Source: DASXHY01 sp036272195
Lineage (GTDB): Bacteria > Verrucomicrobiota > Verrucomicrobiia > Limisphaerales > DASXHY01
Length of the DNA: 64,000 nt
Direction of reading: 5' to 3'
Assembly: GCA_036272195.1 (NCBI GenBank)
Contig: DATAZE010000010.1
Span: 1 to 64,000 of the forward strand
Shown one piece after another: positions 34,841-43,578 of the stretch. Position numbers and translations under genes: made by a program. Every line of letters begins with the position of its first letter. The stretch's first letter is position 1. Under the pieces are notes generated by a model. It saw nothing but the letters and a program-made list of their open reading frames with translations, did no database searches and was not told the DNA's origin.

Positions 34841-35037
34841 CTTTCCAGCCAGGCCCGCCGGCTCGTTCGCATCGCATCTCTGACTTCATCCGCCGTAAAA
34901 CCGAATCCCCGTTCGACCCCGATCCGAACCACCATTTCGATGAGCGCGTCATCGCGAGTCGGCTCTCGCAATGTTTCCTGGAGCGCCAAGTCGCGCAAAA
35001 CCAGTTCACGGAATTTTTCGAAGCTGTTTTCGAGCAT
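34831..35037 (-). CDS. Stand-alone Nif11-domain peptide
   Basis: This 68-residue small protein starts MLENSFEKFRELVLRD and contains ERGFGFTADEVRDAM. These are the two hallmarks of the Nif11 leader-like domain seen in precursors of nitrile-hydratase-leader and related RiPPs. It ends at RRAWLERWI without a Gly-Gly cleavage site or a core peptide. An in-frame stop just before ATG 35037 fixes the start. It overlaps the sulfotransferase start by 10 bases. It could be a carrier, a recognition module or an orphan domain. Confidence 0.75.
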   Translation of the reverse strand: MLENSFEKFRELVLRDLALQETLREPTRDDALIEMVVRIGVERGFGFTADEVRDAMRTSRRAWLERWI

Positions 35038-35073
35038 GATTGCGAGCGCGTTGACAAATTAGTTACCGAACCG

Positions 35074-35607
35074 TCATAGGGATGACAAGCCCGCCACTTC
35101 GGGTTTTCCACGGCAAATGCTTTGCACTCGCTGCGTGAGGCCGTTGCACAATTCGTCGCGCTCGGTGGTTGAATCGCAAGATCGCAAAGCGCGTTGGAAC
35201 TCCGCATAAGCGCTGGCCAGAAGACCACATTGATGCGGCGTTATTTCACGCCCCCTGATTCGCTCAATAAGCGACTCCAAAAGTTTCGGAGAACTCCCCA
35301 TGCGACGCTCCTGCATGCGGGCAAAAAATCCGCGGGTTAAATCCCTCCCCCGCAATCCAAGACTTCGTCTTATCCAAAAGCCCGCGATGGCGCCAATGAT
35401 CACGCTGAGCGCGAAACCCTTTGCCGTCCCGCAAATGCACCCGGCAACCACGCCGACAACCAAAGAAAAACGCGCCAATAGCACAAACACAACCAATAGG
35501 CCATTTGCCGTTTTATCGCGCAGAGAACCCATTCCCGGTACAAAAGGTGAGACTTTCAGAAATCCCGAAGCCCACCCTAATCTCGTAATCCGTTTTTCAT
35601 ATCTCAT
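35074..35607 (-). CDS. Hypothetical membrane protein upstream of the Nif11 gene
   Basis: This 177-residue protein has two neighbouring hydrophobic segments (NGLLVVFVLLARFSLVVGVV and GFALSVIIGAIAGFWI, ~35-85) and a cytoplasmic-looking basic linker and helical C-terminus (~100-177) with three cysteines (RSCDSTTERDELCNGL). It does not match a family I recognise. It ends 36 bases before the Nif11 gene and is on the same strand, so it may be the first gene of a three-gene operon with the Nif11 and sulfotransferase genes. Confidence 0.55.
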   Translation of the reverse strand: MRYEKRITRLGWASGFLKVSPFVPGMGSLRDKTANGLLVVFVLLARFSLVVGVVAGCICGTAKGFALSVIIGAIAGFWIRRSLGLRGRDLTRGFFARMQERRMGSSPKLLESLIERIRGREITPHQCGLLASAYAEFQRALRSCDSTTERDELCNGLTQRVQSICRGKPEVAGLSSL

Positions 35608-35811
35608 AACCCATAATCCCTTCCCCTATGTGCAATATATTATTGCCCAGGATGATGCAGGTTCAATACCAATTTTTACCGGACCGGCGGAAATCGATTC
35701 TTTTCGGGGGGCCTTTCCGGTATGGACTTGCAAAACGGTCTCAAACGTTTCTTATTTTTCAACCGGACTGGAATGGCAACTGCTTCCATTTAAGCGCAAT
35801 AGAATTCCAAT

Positions 35812-36480
35812 ATGAGCACCCGGGCACAAAAAGGGACCGAAAAAGACAATTTAAACGGCCGATGTGATAATCGCGAGAACGGTCATTCCGCGTCTCCGTC
35901 GATACGACGGAAAATGGCCTTGGTAAGTATCCTCAGCTTATTCCTGATGACTTATGTCGATTATGCGACCGGTTACGAATTGGTTTTTTCCGCTGCCTAT
36001 CTCCTTCCGTCGGCCTTATGCGCGTGGTTTTTAAGCCGGCGCGCCGTTTGGTTTATGAGTGCCTCCAGTGGAGTCGCCGCTTTTTGCGTTGATGTGCTAT
36101 CGGGCGCTTCCTATTCCCATTTCATGATTCGCTACTGGAACAGTTTGATGTGCTTTGTAATTTCCTTGATCACTGGGCTGCTGTTGCACCGGCTCAAATG
36201 CACTCTTGAGGAGCGCAAAAAAATGAATATCGATTTGCAGACGGCCCTGGACGACTTGAAACGCTCGACGGAGGAAATTACGAAACTACAGAGCGGATTG
36301 CAGGTCGTCTGTGCCTGGACCAAACAGATTAAGGTGGACGATCAATGGATGACTCCCGACGAATTTCTGAGCAGCCGGCTCCATCTCAAGATCAGTCACG
36401 GCATGTCGCCGAAAGCGAGCCGCGAATTTGAGGACAAACTGAAGCGCAAGGCAGAGCTGGAAAAATTGGAGCATATTTAG
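35812..36480 (+). CDS. Membrane sensor-like protein with degenerate CAWC/SHGICPEC module
   Basis: This 222-residue protein has about four N-terminal membrane helices (~35-125) resembling the membrane part of DUF4118/MASE-type sensors. A coiled coil follows (~130-160, KMNIDLQTALDDLKRSTEE), then a C-terminal block LQVVCAWTKQIKVDDQW and SSRLHLKISHGMSPKAS. In many PAS and response-regulator proteins this block reads C-A-W-C...SHGICPEC and is a predicted metal-binding module. Here three of four Cys are lost. It has no kinase domain and starts 119 bases before the receiver-kinase gene, so it may be an accessory to that sensor. Confidence 0.7.
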   Translation: MSTRAQKGTEKDNLNGRCDNRENGHSASPSIRRKMALVSILSLFLMTYVDYATGYELVFSAAYLLPSALCAWFLSRRAVWFMSASSGVAAFCVDVLSGASYSHFMIRYWNSLMCFVISLITGLLLHRLKCTLEERKKMNIDLQTALDDLKRSTEEITKLQSGLQVVCAWTKQIKVDDQWMTPDEFLSSRLHLKISHGMSPKASREFEDKLKRKAELEKLEHI

Positions 36481-36598
36481 GCTCCACCGGCCGCGGATAA
36501 CGCGCCGCTGCGCTGATTATCCCTCAAGCAATCCTGGTTTTGGCCGATTAGTGATTGATCCTTAGGCTTTTCGACGGGTTACACTTTAGGTTGGGAAC

Positions 36599-38188
36599 AT
36601 GCGAAAGATCCTCATTATAGATGACGATTCCTCGCTGCGCAGTCTCATGGCTACGGCACTGCGAGGAAACGGATTTGATATTATTGAAGCTGCGGACGGG
36701 GCGGAAGGTTTCAGCCTCGCGCGGCAACATCTGCCGGATTTGGTGTTGAGCGATGTCAACATGGAGGGATTGGATGGTTACGGCTTCCTGCAACAATTAC
36801 GGGCGCAAACGGCCACTTCGGCAATTCCAGTGATCCTGATGACGGGCGCTTCGGAAAACGACATGCGGCAAAGCATGGAAAAAGGCGCCGATGATTACCT
36901 GCCAAAACCTTTCAATCCGGGGACTTTGATTGCGGCGGTGAAAACGCGGTTGAACCGCAAGGAGGAAATCGACCATCAGATGCGCGCGGTGCAAGAGAGG
37001 CTGCTGGCCATTGTATCATCGACTCCGAACCTTATTGCCATTCTCGACCATGAGACCGGCCACGCGGTCCATTTGAATCCAGCCGGGCGCGCCATGCTTG
37101 GACTTAAGCCGGATGAGGACGTCACACAATTGAATTTTAAACAACGCGTTTCTTTTGGAAAAACGGGTGAAGATTTTGAAACGTGCGTCCAGCATGCCGA
37201 ATCCCAGGGACGATGGACCGGTGAATGCCGGCTGGCGGGGAGACAAAATAAAATTCTTCCAGTCGACTTGCAATTGCTGGCCCATCGATCAGAAGACGGA
37301 TCTATCGCGTGGCTCTCAATTATTGCCAGCGATTTGAGCGCGACACTTCAACTCCGCCAGGCGCAAAAAATGGAGGCGATCGGAAGGCTGGCTGCCGGCG
37401 TGGCCCACGAGATCAACACGCCCACCCAATACGTCGGGGACAACACCCAGTTTCTTAAAAATTCATTTCAAAGCGTGGCCAAGGTAATCGAAGCGCATCG
37501 CGCGGTGTTCCAGGCCGCCAGGAACGGCCAGGTGACCGGCGAATTAATTAATCGCGTCGAACAGATCGAGACCGAAAGCGATCTGGGATATTTGCTCGAA
37601 CAAATTCCCTGCGCCATCGAGGAAACGCTGGAAGGGATTGGCCGGGTCACAAAAATTGTGCGGGCCATGAAGGAGTTTTCCCATCCGGGCACGATTGAAA
37701 AATGTCCGACCAACATCAACAAAGCCATTGAGACCACCGTCACCGTCGCCCGAAACGAATGGAAGTATGTCTCTGACGTCAAACTGGATCTGGATCCCCA
37801 ATTGCCCATGGTGCCCTGTTTCGCGAGTGAGTTTAATCAGGCCGTCTTGAATTTAGTGGTCAATGCGGCCCACGCCATCGGCGATGCCATCAAGAACCAG
37901 CCCGGCACAAAAGGCACTATCACGGTAAGCACGCGACGCAGCGGCACGAATGCCGAAATTCGCGTTAGCGACACGGGAGCTGGTATTCCTGAATCTGTTC
38001 GCTCGCGCATCTTTGAGCCGTTCTTCACCACGAAGCCGGTTGGAAAAGGCACCGGCCAGGGACTTTCCTTTGTTTATAGCACCGTGGTTACGAACCACGA
38101 AGGACACGTCAGTTTTGAAACCGAATCAGGCAAGGGGACCACCTTCATATTGCGCCTGCCGCTGGCTCCTCGACCATTGGAAAAATGA
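36599..38188 (+). CDS. Receiver-PAS-histidine kinase hybrid
   Basis: This 529-residue soluble signalling protein has an N-terminal receiver domain (~3-118) with phospho-acceptor Asp52 in DLVLSDVNMEGLDG, a PAS domain (~140-245) and a kinase with phospho-acceptor His in AAGVAHEINTPTQYVGDN, N-box NLVVNAAHAIGD and G-box DTGAGIPESV plus KGTGQGLSFVYS. All key residues are present. With an N-terminal receiver it is likely to relay phosphate from another kinase. Its stop overlaps an in-frame ATG of the receptor gene (ATGA), so these genes may be translationally coupled. Confidence 0.92.
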   Translation: MRKILIIDDDSSLRSLMATALRGNGFDIIEAADGAEGFSLARQHLPDLVLSDVNMEGLDGYGFLQQLRAQTATSAIPVILMTGASENDMRQSMEKGADDYLPKPFNPGTLIAAVKTRLNRKEEIDHQMRAVQERLLAIVSSTPNLIAILDHETGHAVHLNPAGRAMLGLKPDEDVTQLNFKQRVSFGKTGEDFETCVQHAESQGRWTGECRLAGRQNKILPVDLQLLAHRSEDGSIAWLSIIASDLSATLQLRQAQKMEAIGRLAAGVAHEINTPTQYVGDNTQFLKNSFQSVAKVIEAHRAVFQAARNGQVTGELINRVEQIETESDLGYLLEQIPCAIEETLEGIGRVTKIVRAMKEFSHPGTIEKCPTNINKAIETTVTVARNEWKYVSDVKLDLDPQLPMVPCFASEFNQAVLNLVVNAAHAIGDAIKNQPGTKGTITVSTRRSGTNAEIRVSDTGAGIPESVRSRIFEPFFTTKPVGKGTGQGLSFVYSTVVTNHEGHVSFETESGKGTTFILRLPLAPRPLEK

Positions 38189-38376
38189 AAACCGAGGAAA
38201 AAATAATTTTGCCTTCATGCGACCACAAAGTTCGCCGGGAAAATTATTTGAACCTTGAGGACGAATGGCCGGGTATCTCGGAAGAAGGTGATTCAAAAAA
38301 AACGCTTGCCGTCCATAGACTGAAAGCACAGTATCACACCCGTCTTCATAAGTTCCGGGAAGCAAAGGTTTTAGGT

Positions 38377-40470
38377 ATGAACTGGGTCAGGACTTCGAAC
38401 TGGGTTGGCAAGATTTGGCGACTCTCCTTTCGGTCGTCATCTTCGTGCAGCTGCCTTCGTCTCTCTAATTCCAAAAGTCTAAGATTTAAAACGGCCGCGA
38501 CAATATCGCTGATGTTGTCGATAGTCGGCAGATCGCCGGCGCAGACCGCGCCAGCGGAAAACCCCCAGGCTTATAAAAAAATGAGCATGACGGAGCTCAT
38601 GGACTTGGACGTTACTTCCGTAGCCAAGCAACCGGAACCTTACGGCCGGGCACCGGCGGCCATCCAGGTGATCACGGGTGAAGACATTTCCCGCTCCGGT
38701 GCATCGAGCCTCCCTGAAGCGATGCGGCTGGCCGATAACCTGGAGGTAGCGCAGAAAAATTCTCACGACTGGGCAATCAGCGCTCGCGGGTTCAACACCG
38801 CGCTCGCCAATAAACTTTTAGTGCTGATGGACGGACGAAGTGTTTACACGCCGCTCTTCTCCGGAGTTTTTTGGGACGTGCAGGATTATTTGCTTCAGGA
38901 CATCGACCGGATCGAAGTCATCAGCGGTCCCGGCGGAACACTTTGGGGAGCGAACGCGGTAAACGGCGTGATTAATATCACGTCGAAGAGCGCCAAGGAT
39001 ACGCAAGGGTTTTATGTGGAAGGCGGCGGCGGCACGCAATTGCAGGACTTCGGCGGAGTTCGTTATGGCGGCACGCTGACATCGAATGTCTATTTCCGGG
39101 TTTACGGCAAATACTTCGATCGCGACAACGAAGTTTTCGGCAACGGAAAGGACGCGCCGGATTCCTGGAACATGGGACGCGGCGGCTTCCGCATCGATGC
39201 CGAGCCAACTTCGAAAGATACCCTGACCTTGCGAGGAGACGGTTATGCCGGCCACGAAGGCATCACCGCCGGCGGCCGCGCCAATGTGAGCGGCGGCAAT
39301 GTGCTCGGGCGCTGGTCGCGCGTTATTTCGGACCGCTCGGATCTGAGCCTGCAGATGTATTATGATCGCACGCATTTAACCGACCCAATTCCCGCAAGTA
39401 TCGTTGGCCCAATCACACTGGCGCCCAAGGGGACATTGATTGACGATTTGGATACTTACGATCTGGATTTTCAGCATCATTTACACCTGGCTGATTGGAA
39501 CAATATCGTTTGGGGCCTCGGATATCGTTTCACGCATGAAGTGGACAAGAACGCGCCAGCGCTGGCTGTTCTGCCTTCGACTCTGAACCACAACCTGTTT
39601 AGCGGCTTCCTCCAGGACGAAATCACGCTGTGCGAAAATGTTTTCCTGACTATCGGAACCAAACTGGAACACAATGATTACACCGGCCTGGAAGTGGAAC
39701 CCAGCGCACGGTTGCAGTGGAACGTGACGCCCAAGCAAATGCTTTGGGCAGCAGTTTCGCGCGCGGTGCGGACGCCTTCCCGCGTCGACCGGGACCTCAG
39801 CCAACCCGGGCCGGGCGCGCCGCTGATCCTCCTGCAGGGCGGGTCTGATTTTGAATCCGAGACGGTCATTGCCTATGAACTGGGTTATCGCGCCCAACTA
39901 ACCCCAAAATTACAAACCTCCCTCTCGACTTTTTACAACGATTACGACCATGTGCGGAGCACGGTCACGAACAGCACGCTCGATGGTTTCGGATTGCCGT
40001 TTCCCTTTTTCTTCCAGAACAATCTCAAAGGAAAAACTTACGGGTTCGAGTTGAGCGCCAATTATCAATTGCTGGACTGGTGGCGGCTTCATGGCGGCTA
40101 CAATTTGCTCGAGGAAGATATAAACATAAAGCCGGGCAAGTCGGACATTAACAACGCGCTGAACGAAACAGCGGATCCTCAACAACAGTTCTCCCTTCGC
40201 TCATCCATGGATTTGCCGAAGGATGTGAGTTTTGACACCTCTCTCCGCTGGGTGGACACATTGCATCTCAATAACGGCGCGACCGTCGGGATAGTGCCCA
40301 GCTATTTCGAATTGGATGCGAGATTGGCGTGGCGCCCGATCAAAGGCGTCGAGCTTTCGATTGTCGGGCAAAATCTGCTGCATGATCATCACCCCGAATA
40401 TGGTTTTCCCGGAACGACTCGCGAGGAAATCGCGCGCAGTGTTTATGGAAAGATTTCATGGCAGTTCTAA
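38377..40470 (+). CDS. TonB-dependent receptor
   Basis: This 697-residue outer-membrane beta-barrel receptor has a signal-like segment (KTAATISLMLSIVGRSPAQ) about 40-60 residues in, followed by a plug domain: MSMTELMDLDVTSVAKQP, then VITGEDISRSGASSLPEAMR, VLMDGRSVYTPLFSGVFW, GPGGTLWGANAVNGVINIT. The barrel ends with YGKISWQF, a typical outer-membrane insertion signal with terminal Phe. ATG 38377 is my choice, but the frame is open to 38185, giving 64 more residues with no clear function. The SMTELM..DVTSV start is the subfamily commonly placed next to YfiR genes. Ligand unknown. Confidence 0.88.
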   Translation: MNWVRTSNWVGKIWRLSFRSSSSCSCLRLSNSKSLRFKTAATISLMLSIVGRSPAQTAPAENPQAYKKMSMTELMDLDVTSVAKQPEPYGRAPAAIQVITGEDISRSGASSLPEAMRLADNLEVAQKNSHDWAISARGFNTALANKLLVLMDGRSVYTPLFSGVFWDVQDYLLQDIDRIEVISGPGGTLWGANAVNGVINITSKSAKDTQGFYVEGGGGTQLQDFGGVRYGGTLTSNVYFRVYGKYFDRDNEVFGNGKDAPDSWNMGRGGFRIDAEPTSKDTLTLRGDGYAGHEGITAGGRANVSGGNVLGRWSRVISDRSDLSLQMYYDRTHLTDPIPASIVGPITLAPKGTLIDDLDTYDLDFQHHLHLADWNNIVWGLGYRFTHEVDKNAPALAVLPSTLNHNLFSGFLQDEITLCENVFLTIGTKLEHNDYTGLEVEPSARLQWNVTPKQMLWAAVSRAVRTPSRVDRDLSQPGPGAPLILLQGGSDFESETVIAYELGYRAQLTPKLQTSLSTFYNDYDHVRSTVTNSTLDGFGLPFPFFFQNNLKGKTYGFELSANYQLLDWWRLHGGYNLLEEDINIKPGKSDINNALNETADPQQQFSLRSSMDLPKDVSFDTSLRWVDTLHLNNGATVGIVPSYFELDARLAWRPIKGVELSIVGQNLLHDHHPEYGFPGTTREEIARSVYGKISWQF

Positions 40471-41090
40471 TGACATCCTGTCTGCGCAGATTATTACGGC
40501 CCGGCGGGAGTTCGCCGTTGGCCGGCGCGGAGGGATTACGGCCATGGCTTGGGTCGCGAGGTCGAATCGGTCTGTTGGCGCTGCTTGTTTTTTTCATGCC
40601 CTGGCCCAGCCATGCGCAGTCCAAGGAATATCAAATCAAGGCGGCATTTCTTTACAATTTCGCCCAGTTCGTGATTTGGCCGGCGGCTGCTTTTACCAAT
40701 GCCAGCGAGCCGTTTCAGATTGGCGTCCTCGGTGAAAATCCCTTCGGCAAATCCCTCGAAGAGATGGTCCAGGGCGAAACCATTCAAGGCCGGCCGATAC
40801 AAGTTGTGATTTCTCCCCGCGTTGAAAAGCTCGCCGGTTGCCAGATTCTTTTCGTCAGCAAATCGGAAGCCGCGCACTTCGCGGATGTTTTTTCGAAGCT
40901 TGAATCAAAGCCGGTGCTGACCGTCAGCGAGGACCCGGGTTTTATCCAGCACGGAGGAGCCGTTAATTTTTACCGGGACGGCCCCAAAGTCCGTTTTGAA
41001 ATCAATCCCGATACTGCCGGCAAGAACGGGCTCAAGCTCGGTTCGGAACTGCTCGCGGTGGGAAAGATCAGTCACGGCGACACAAAATGA
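40470..41090 (+). CDS. YfiR-family (DUF4154) periplasmic protein
   Basis: This 206-residue exported protein belongs to the YfiR/DUF4154 family. YfiR in Pseudomonas is a periplasmic repressor of a diguanylate cyclase. The N-terminal leader (LLALLVFFMPWPSHAQ) ends near 50. The family start KEYQIKAAFLYNFAQFVIWP follows, with VLTVSEDPGFIQHGGAVNFY and NGLKLGSELLAVG near the end. The start ATG overlaps the receptor stop by one base (TAATG). It ends 1 base before the next kinase gene. It could pass an outer-membrane signal to the kinases. Confidence 0.9.
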   Translation: MTSCLRRLLRPGGSSPLAGAEGLRPWLGSRGRIGLLALLVFFMPWPSHAQSKEYQIKAAFLYNFAQFVIWPAAAFTNASEPFQIGVLGENPFGKSLEEMVQGETIQGRPIQVVISPRVEKLAGCQILFVSKSEAAHFADVFSKLESKPVLTVSEDPGFIQHGGAVNFYRDGPKVRFEINPDTAGKNGLKLGSELLAVGKISHGDTK

Positions 41091-41091
41091 A

Positions 41092-43578
41092 ATGAAATGG
41101 TTGAACAACATTCCGCTGAGGCGAAAGGTGACGGTCGTCATCCTGATGACCTGTTCGGCGGTGTTGTTGCTGGCGTGCGGGGTTCTGGCCGTTTATCAGA
41201 TGGTGGACTATCGTAAAATGATGGCGCGGGACATGGCTGTGCTGGCGGAGGTGGTTGCGGAAAATACGCGGGCGGCGATGGCTTTTGACGACCAAAACAA
41301 GGCCGAGGATACCTTGAATGCGTTGAAATCCGAGCCGAGTGTGGTGGCTGCCTGTATCTATGATCAACAGGGCAGTCCATTTGCCACCTACACCCTGTCA
41401 CAAAAGAAGATTCAATTTCCCGTCCATCCGGGAAAGGACGGTGTGAAGTTCGAATTTGGCGGCCTGCGGGTGTTTCATCCGATTATGTTGAACAACAAAC
41501 GGCTGGGCACGCTGTTCATCCAGGCGGATTTGAGCGGGCTTCACGACCGTTTGCTATTGTTCGGCGGAATCGCCGCGCTGGTATTGATAGGGTCCTGCCT
41601 AGTGGCCCTGTTATTGTCCACGTTTCTCCAGAAGCCGATCACCGCTCCGATTCTTAAGCTGGCGGACACGGTGCAATTCATCGCCGAACAAAATGATTAT
41701 TCGATTCGGGCGCCGTCCTCGGGACAGAACGAAGTGAGCCGGTTGGCAACAGCGTTTAATCACTTGCTTGCAGGAATCGAGGAGCGAGATAAAACGCTCC
41801 GCTCCAGCAATGCGACGCTGCAAGGTGAAATCACCGAGCGCAAAGCCGCGAACGACCGCGTGCAGTCTCAATTGGCCAGGCTGGAAATGCTAAATCGGAT
41901 TACGCGGGCGATTGGTGAACGGCAGGATTTGCAAAGCATCTTTCAGGTCGTCATCCGAACGCTGGAGGAGCATCTGCCGCTCGATTTCTGTTGTGTTGCT
42001 CTTTATCGCCCGGAACAAAACGCGATCCTGGTCAGCGGTGTCGGGGTTCGCAGCGAGGCCATCGCGATGGAACTGGCGTTGACGGAGCGCTCCCTCGTGC
42101 CGATTGATCAGAATGGGCTTTCTCAATGTGTTCACGGGCGACTGGTTTATGAAGCGGACATCACAACGTCCGAATTCCCTTTTCCGAAACGGCTCGCCCG
42201 GGGCGGCCTGGCGGCGATGGTCGCGGCGCCGCTTTTGGTGGAAAGCCAGGTCTTCGGCGTCCTGATCGCGGCGCGGCGCGAGCGGGAGAGTTTCAGCAGC
42301 GGCGAATGCGAATTCCTTCGGCAGTTGAGCGAGCACGTGGCGCTGGCGGCGCATCAGGCGCAGATCTATACCGCGTTGCAACAAGCTTACGATGACCTCC
42401 GCCAGACGCAGCAGGCGGTGATGCAACAGGAACGGCTCCGCGCGCTTGGCCAGATGGCCAGCGGCATTGCGCACGACATTAACAACGCCATTTCGCCGGT
42501 GGCACTTTACACTGAATCATTGCTCGAGAATGAGCCCAGCCTAAGCCCGCGCGCGCGAAATTATTTGGAGACCATTCAGCACGCCATCGAAGACGTTACT
42601 CACACCGTGGCGCGAATGAGGGAATTTTACCGCCAACGCGACACTCAATTCACATTGGCTCCCATCCAATTGAACCCGCTCGTTAAGCAAGCGGTGGACA
42701 TCTCTCGCGCCCGCTGGAGTGACATGCCTCAACAACGCGGCGTGTCCATCGAGATGAAGACCGAGTTCGCGGAAAGTCTTCCCATCGTCATGGGATTGGA
42801 AAGCGAAATCCGCGAAGCCCTGGTCAACCTGATTTTCAACGCCGTGGATGCAATGTCCAATGGCGGCATTCTCACCTTGCGCACGAAACCGTTGCCGCCC
42901 GCAGCCGATGCGAATGGTAACCGGGGTTCGGTGGCGCTCGAAGTTTCCGACACAGGTGTCGGAATGGACGAGGACACACGGCGGCGTTGCCTGGAACCCT
43001 TTTTCACAACCAAGGGCGAGCGCGGGACCGGCCTTGGACTGGCGATGGTCTATGGGATTGTTCAGCGCCATAATGCGAGTATTGAAATCGACAGTGTTCT
43101 TGGGAAGGGCACGACCATGCGCATGATCTTTCCGATTCCACAAAACTGGAATGGTGGATCCCAGGAACGCCCGACCGCCTTTGCCATTCCCTCGCGACGG
43201 CGCATTCTTATCGTTGACGACGATCCGTTGCTTATCAAATCGCTGCGTGATGCCTTGGAGACGGACGGCCATCTTGTCACGCCGGCGAATGGCGGGCAGG
43301 CGGGAATTGAAACTTTCCAAAAAGCGAAGGCCGAGGGCGAACTTTTCGACGTGGTCATCACCGACTTGGGCATGCCGAATGTGGATGGACGCCGCGTGGC
43401 CGTAGCCATCAAAGAGGCTTCGGCCTCGACTCCGGTGATTATGCTTACGGGCTGGGGCCAACGTCTTACGGCGGAGGGGGACATCCCGCCGTGCGTGGAT
43501 CGGGTGCTCAGCAAACCCCCTAAATTAAGGGATTTACGCGAGGCTTTGGCACAATGTGTGCAGCAAAACAAACAATGA
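41092..43578 (+). CDS. Hybrid histidine kinase with periplasmic sensor, HAMP, GAF and receiver
   Basis: This 828-residue inner-membrane sensor has two membrane helices (~11-33, VTVVILMTCSAVLLLACGVL, and ~150-175) that frame a periplasmic CHASE-like region (~34-148). Then come HAMP (~175-230), GAF (~275-425), HisKA with AHDINNAISPVALYTESLL, HATPase (NLIFNAVDAMS, DTGVGMDEDT) and a C-terminal receiver with RRILIVDDDPLLIKSLRDAL and DVVITDLGMPNVDG. Starts 1 base after the YfiR stop, so YfiR may regulate it in the periplasm. Start ATG 41092 gives MKWLNNIPLRRKVTV, a normal cytoplasmic start. Confidence 0.92.
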   Translation: MKWLNNIPLRRKVTVVILMTCSAVLLLACGVLAVYQMVDYRKMMARDMAVLAEVVAENTRAAMAFDDQNKAEDTLNALKSEPSVVAACIYDQQGSPFATYTLSQKKIQFPVHPGKDGVKFEFGGLRVFHPIMLNNKRLGTLFIQADLSGLHDRLLLFGGIAALVLIGSCLVALLLSTFLQKPITAPILKLADTVQFIAEQNDYSIRAPSSGQNEVSRLATAFNHLLAGIEERDKTLRSSNATLQGEITERKAANDRVQSQLARLEMLNRITRAIGERQDLQSIFQVVIRTLEEHLPLDFCCVALYRPEQNAILVSGVGVRSEAIAMELALTERSLVPIDQNGLSQCVHGRLVYEADITTSEFPFPKRLARGGLAAMVAAPLLVESQVFGVLIAARRERESFSSGECEFLRQLSEHVALAAHQAQIYTALQQAYDDLRQTQQAVMQQERLRALGQMASGIAHDINNAISPVALYTESLLENEPSLSPRARNYLETIQHAIEDVTHTVARMREFYRQRDTQFTLAPIQLNPLVKQAVDISRARWSDMPQQRGVSIEMKTEFAESLPIVMGLESEIREALVNLIFNAVDAMSNGGILTLRTKPLPPAADANGNRGSVALEVSDTGVGMDEDTRRRCLEPFFTTKGERGTGLGLAMVYGIVQRHNASIEIDSVLGKGTTMRMIFPIPQNWNGGSQERPTAFAIPSRRRILIVDDDPLLIKSLRDALETDGHLVTPANGGQAGIETFQKAKAEGELFDVVITDLGMPNVDGRRVAVAIKEASASTPVIMLTGWGQRLTAEGDIPPCVDRVLSKPPKLRDLREALAQCVQQNKQ

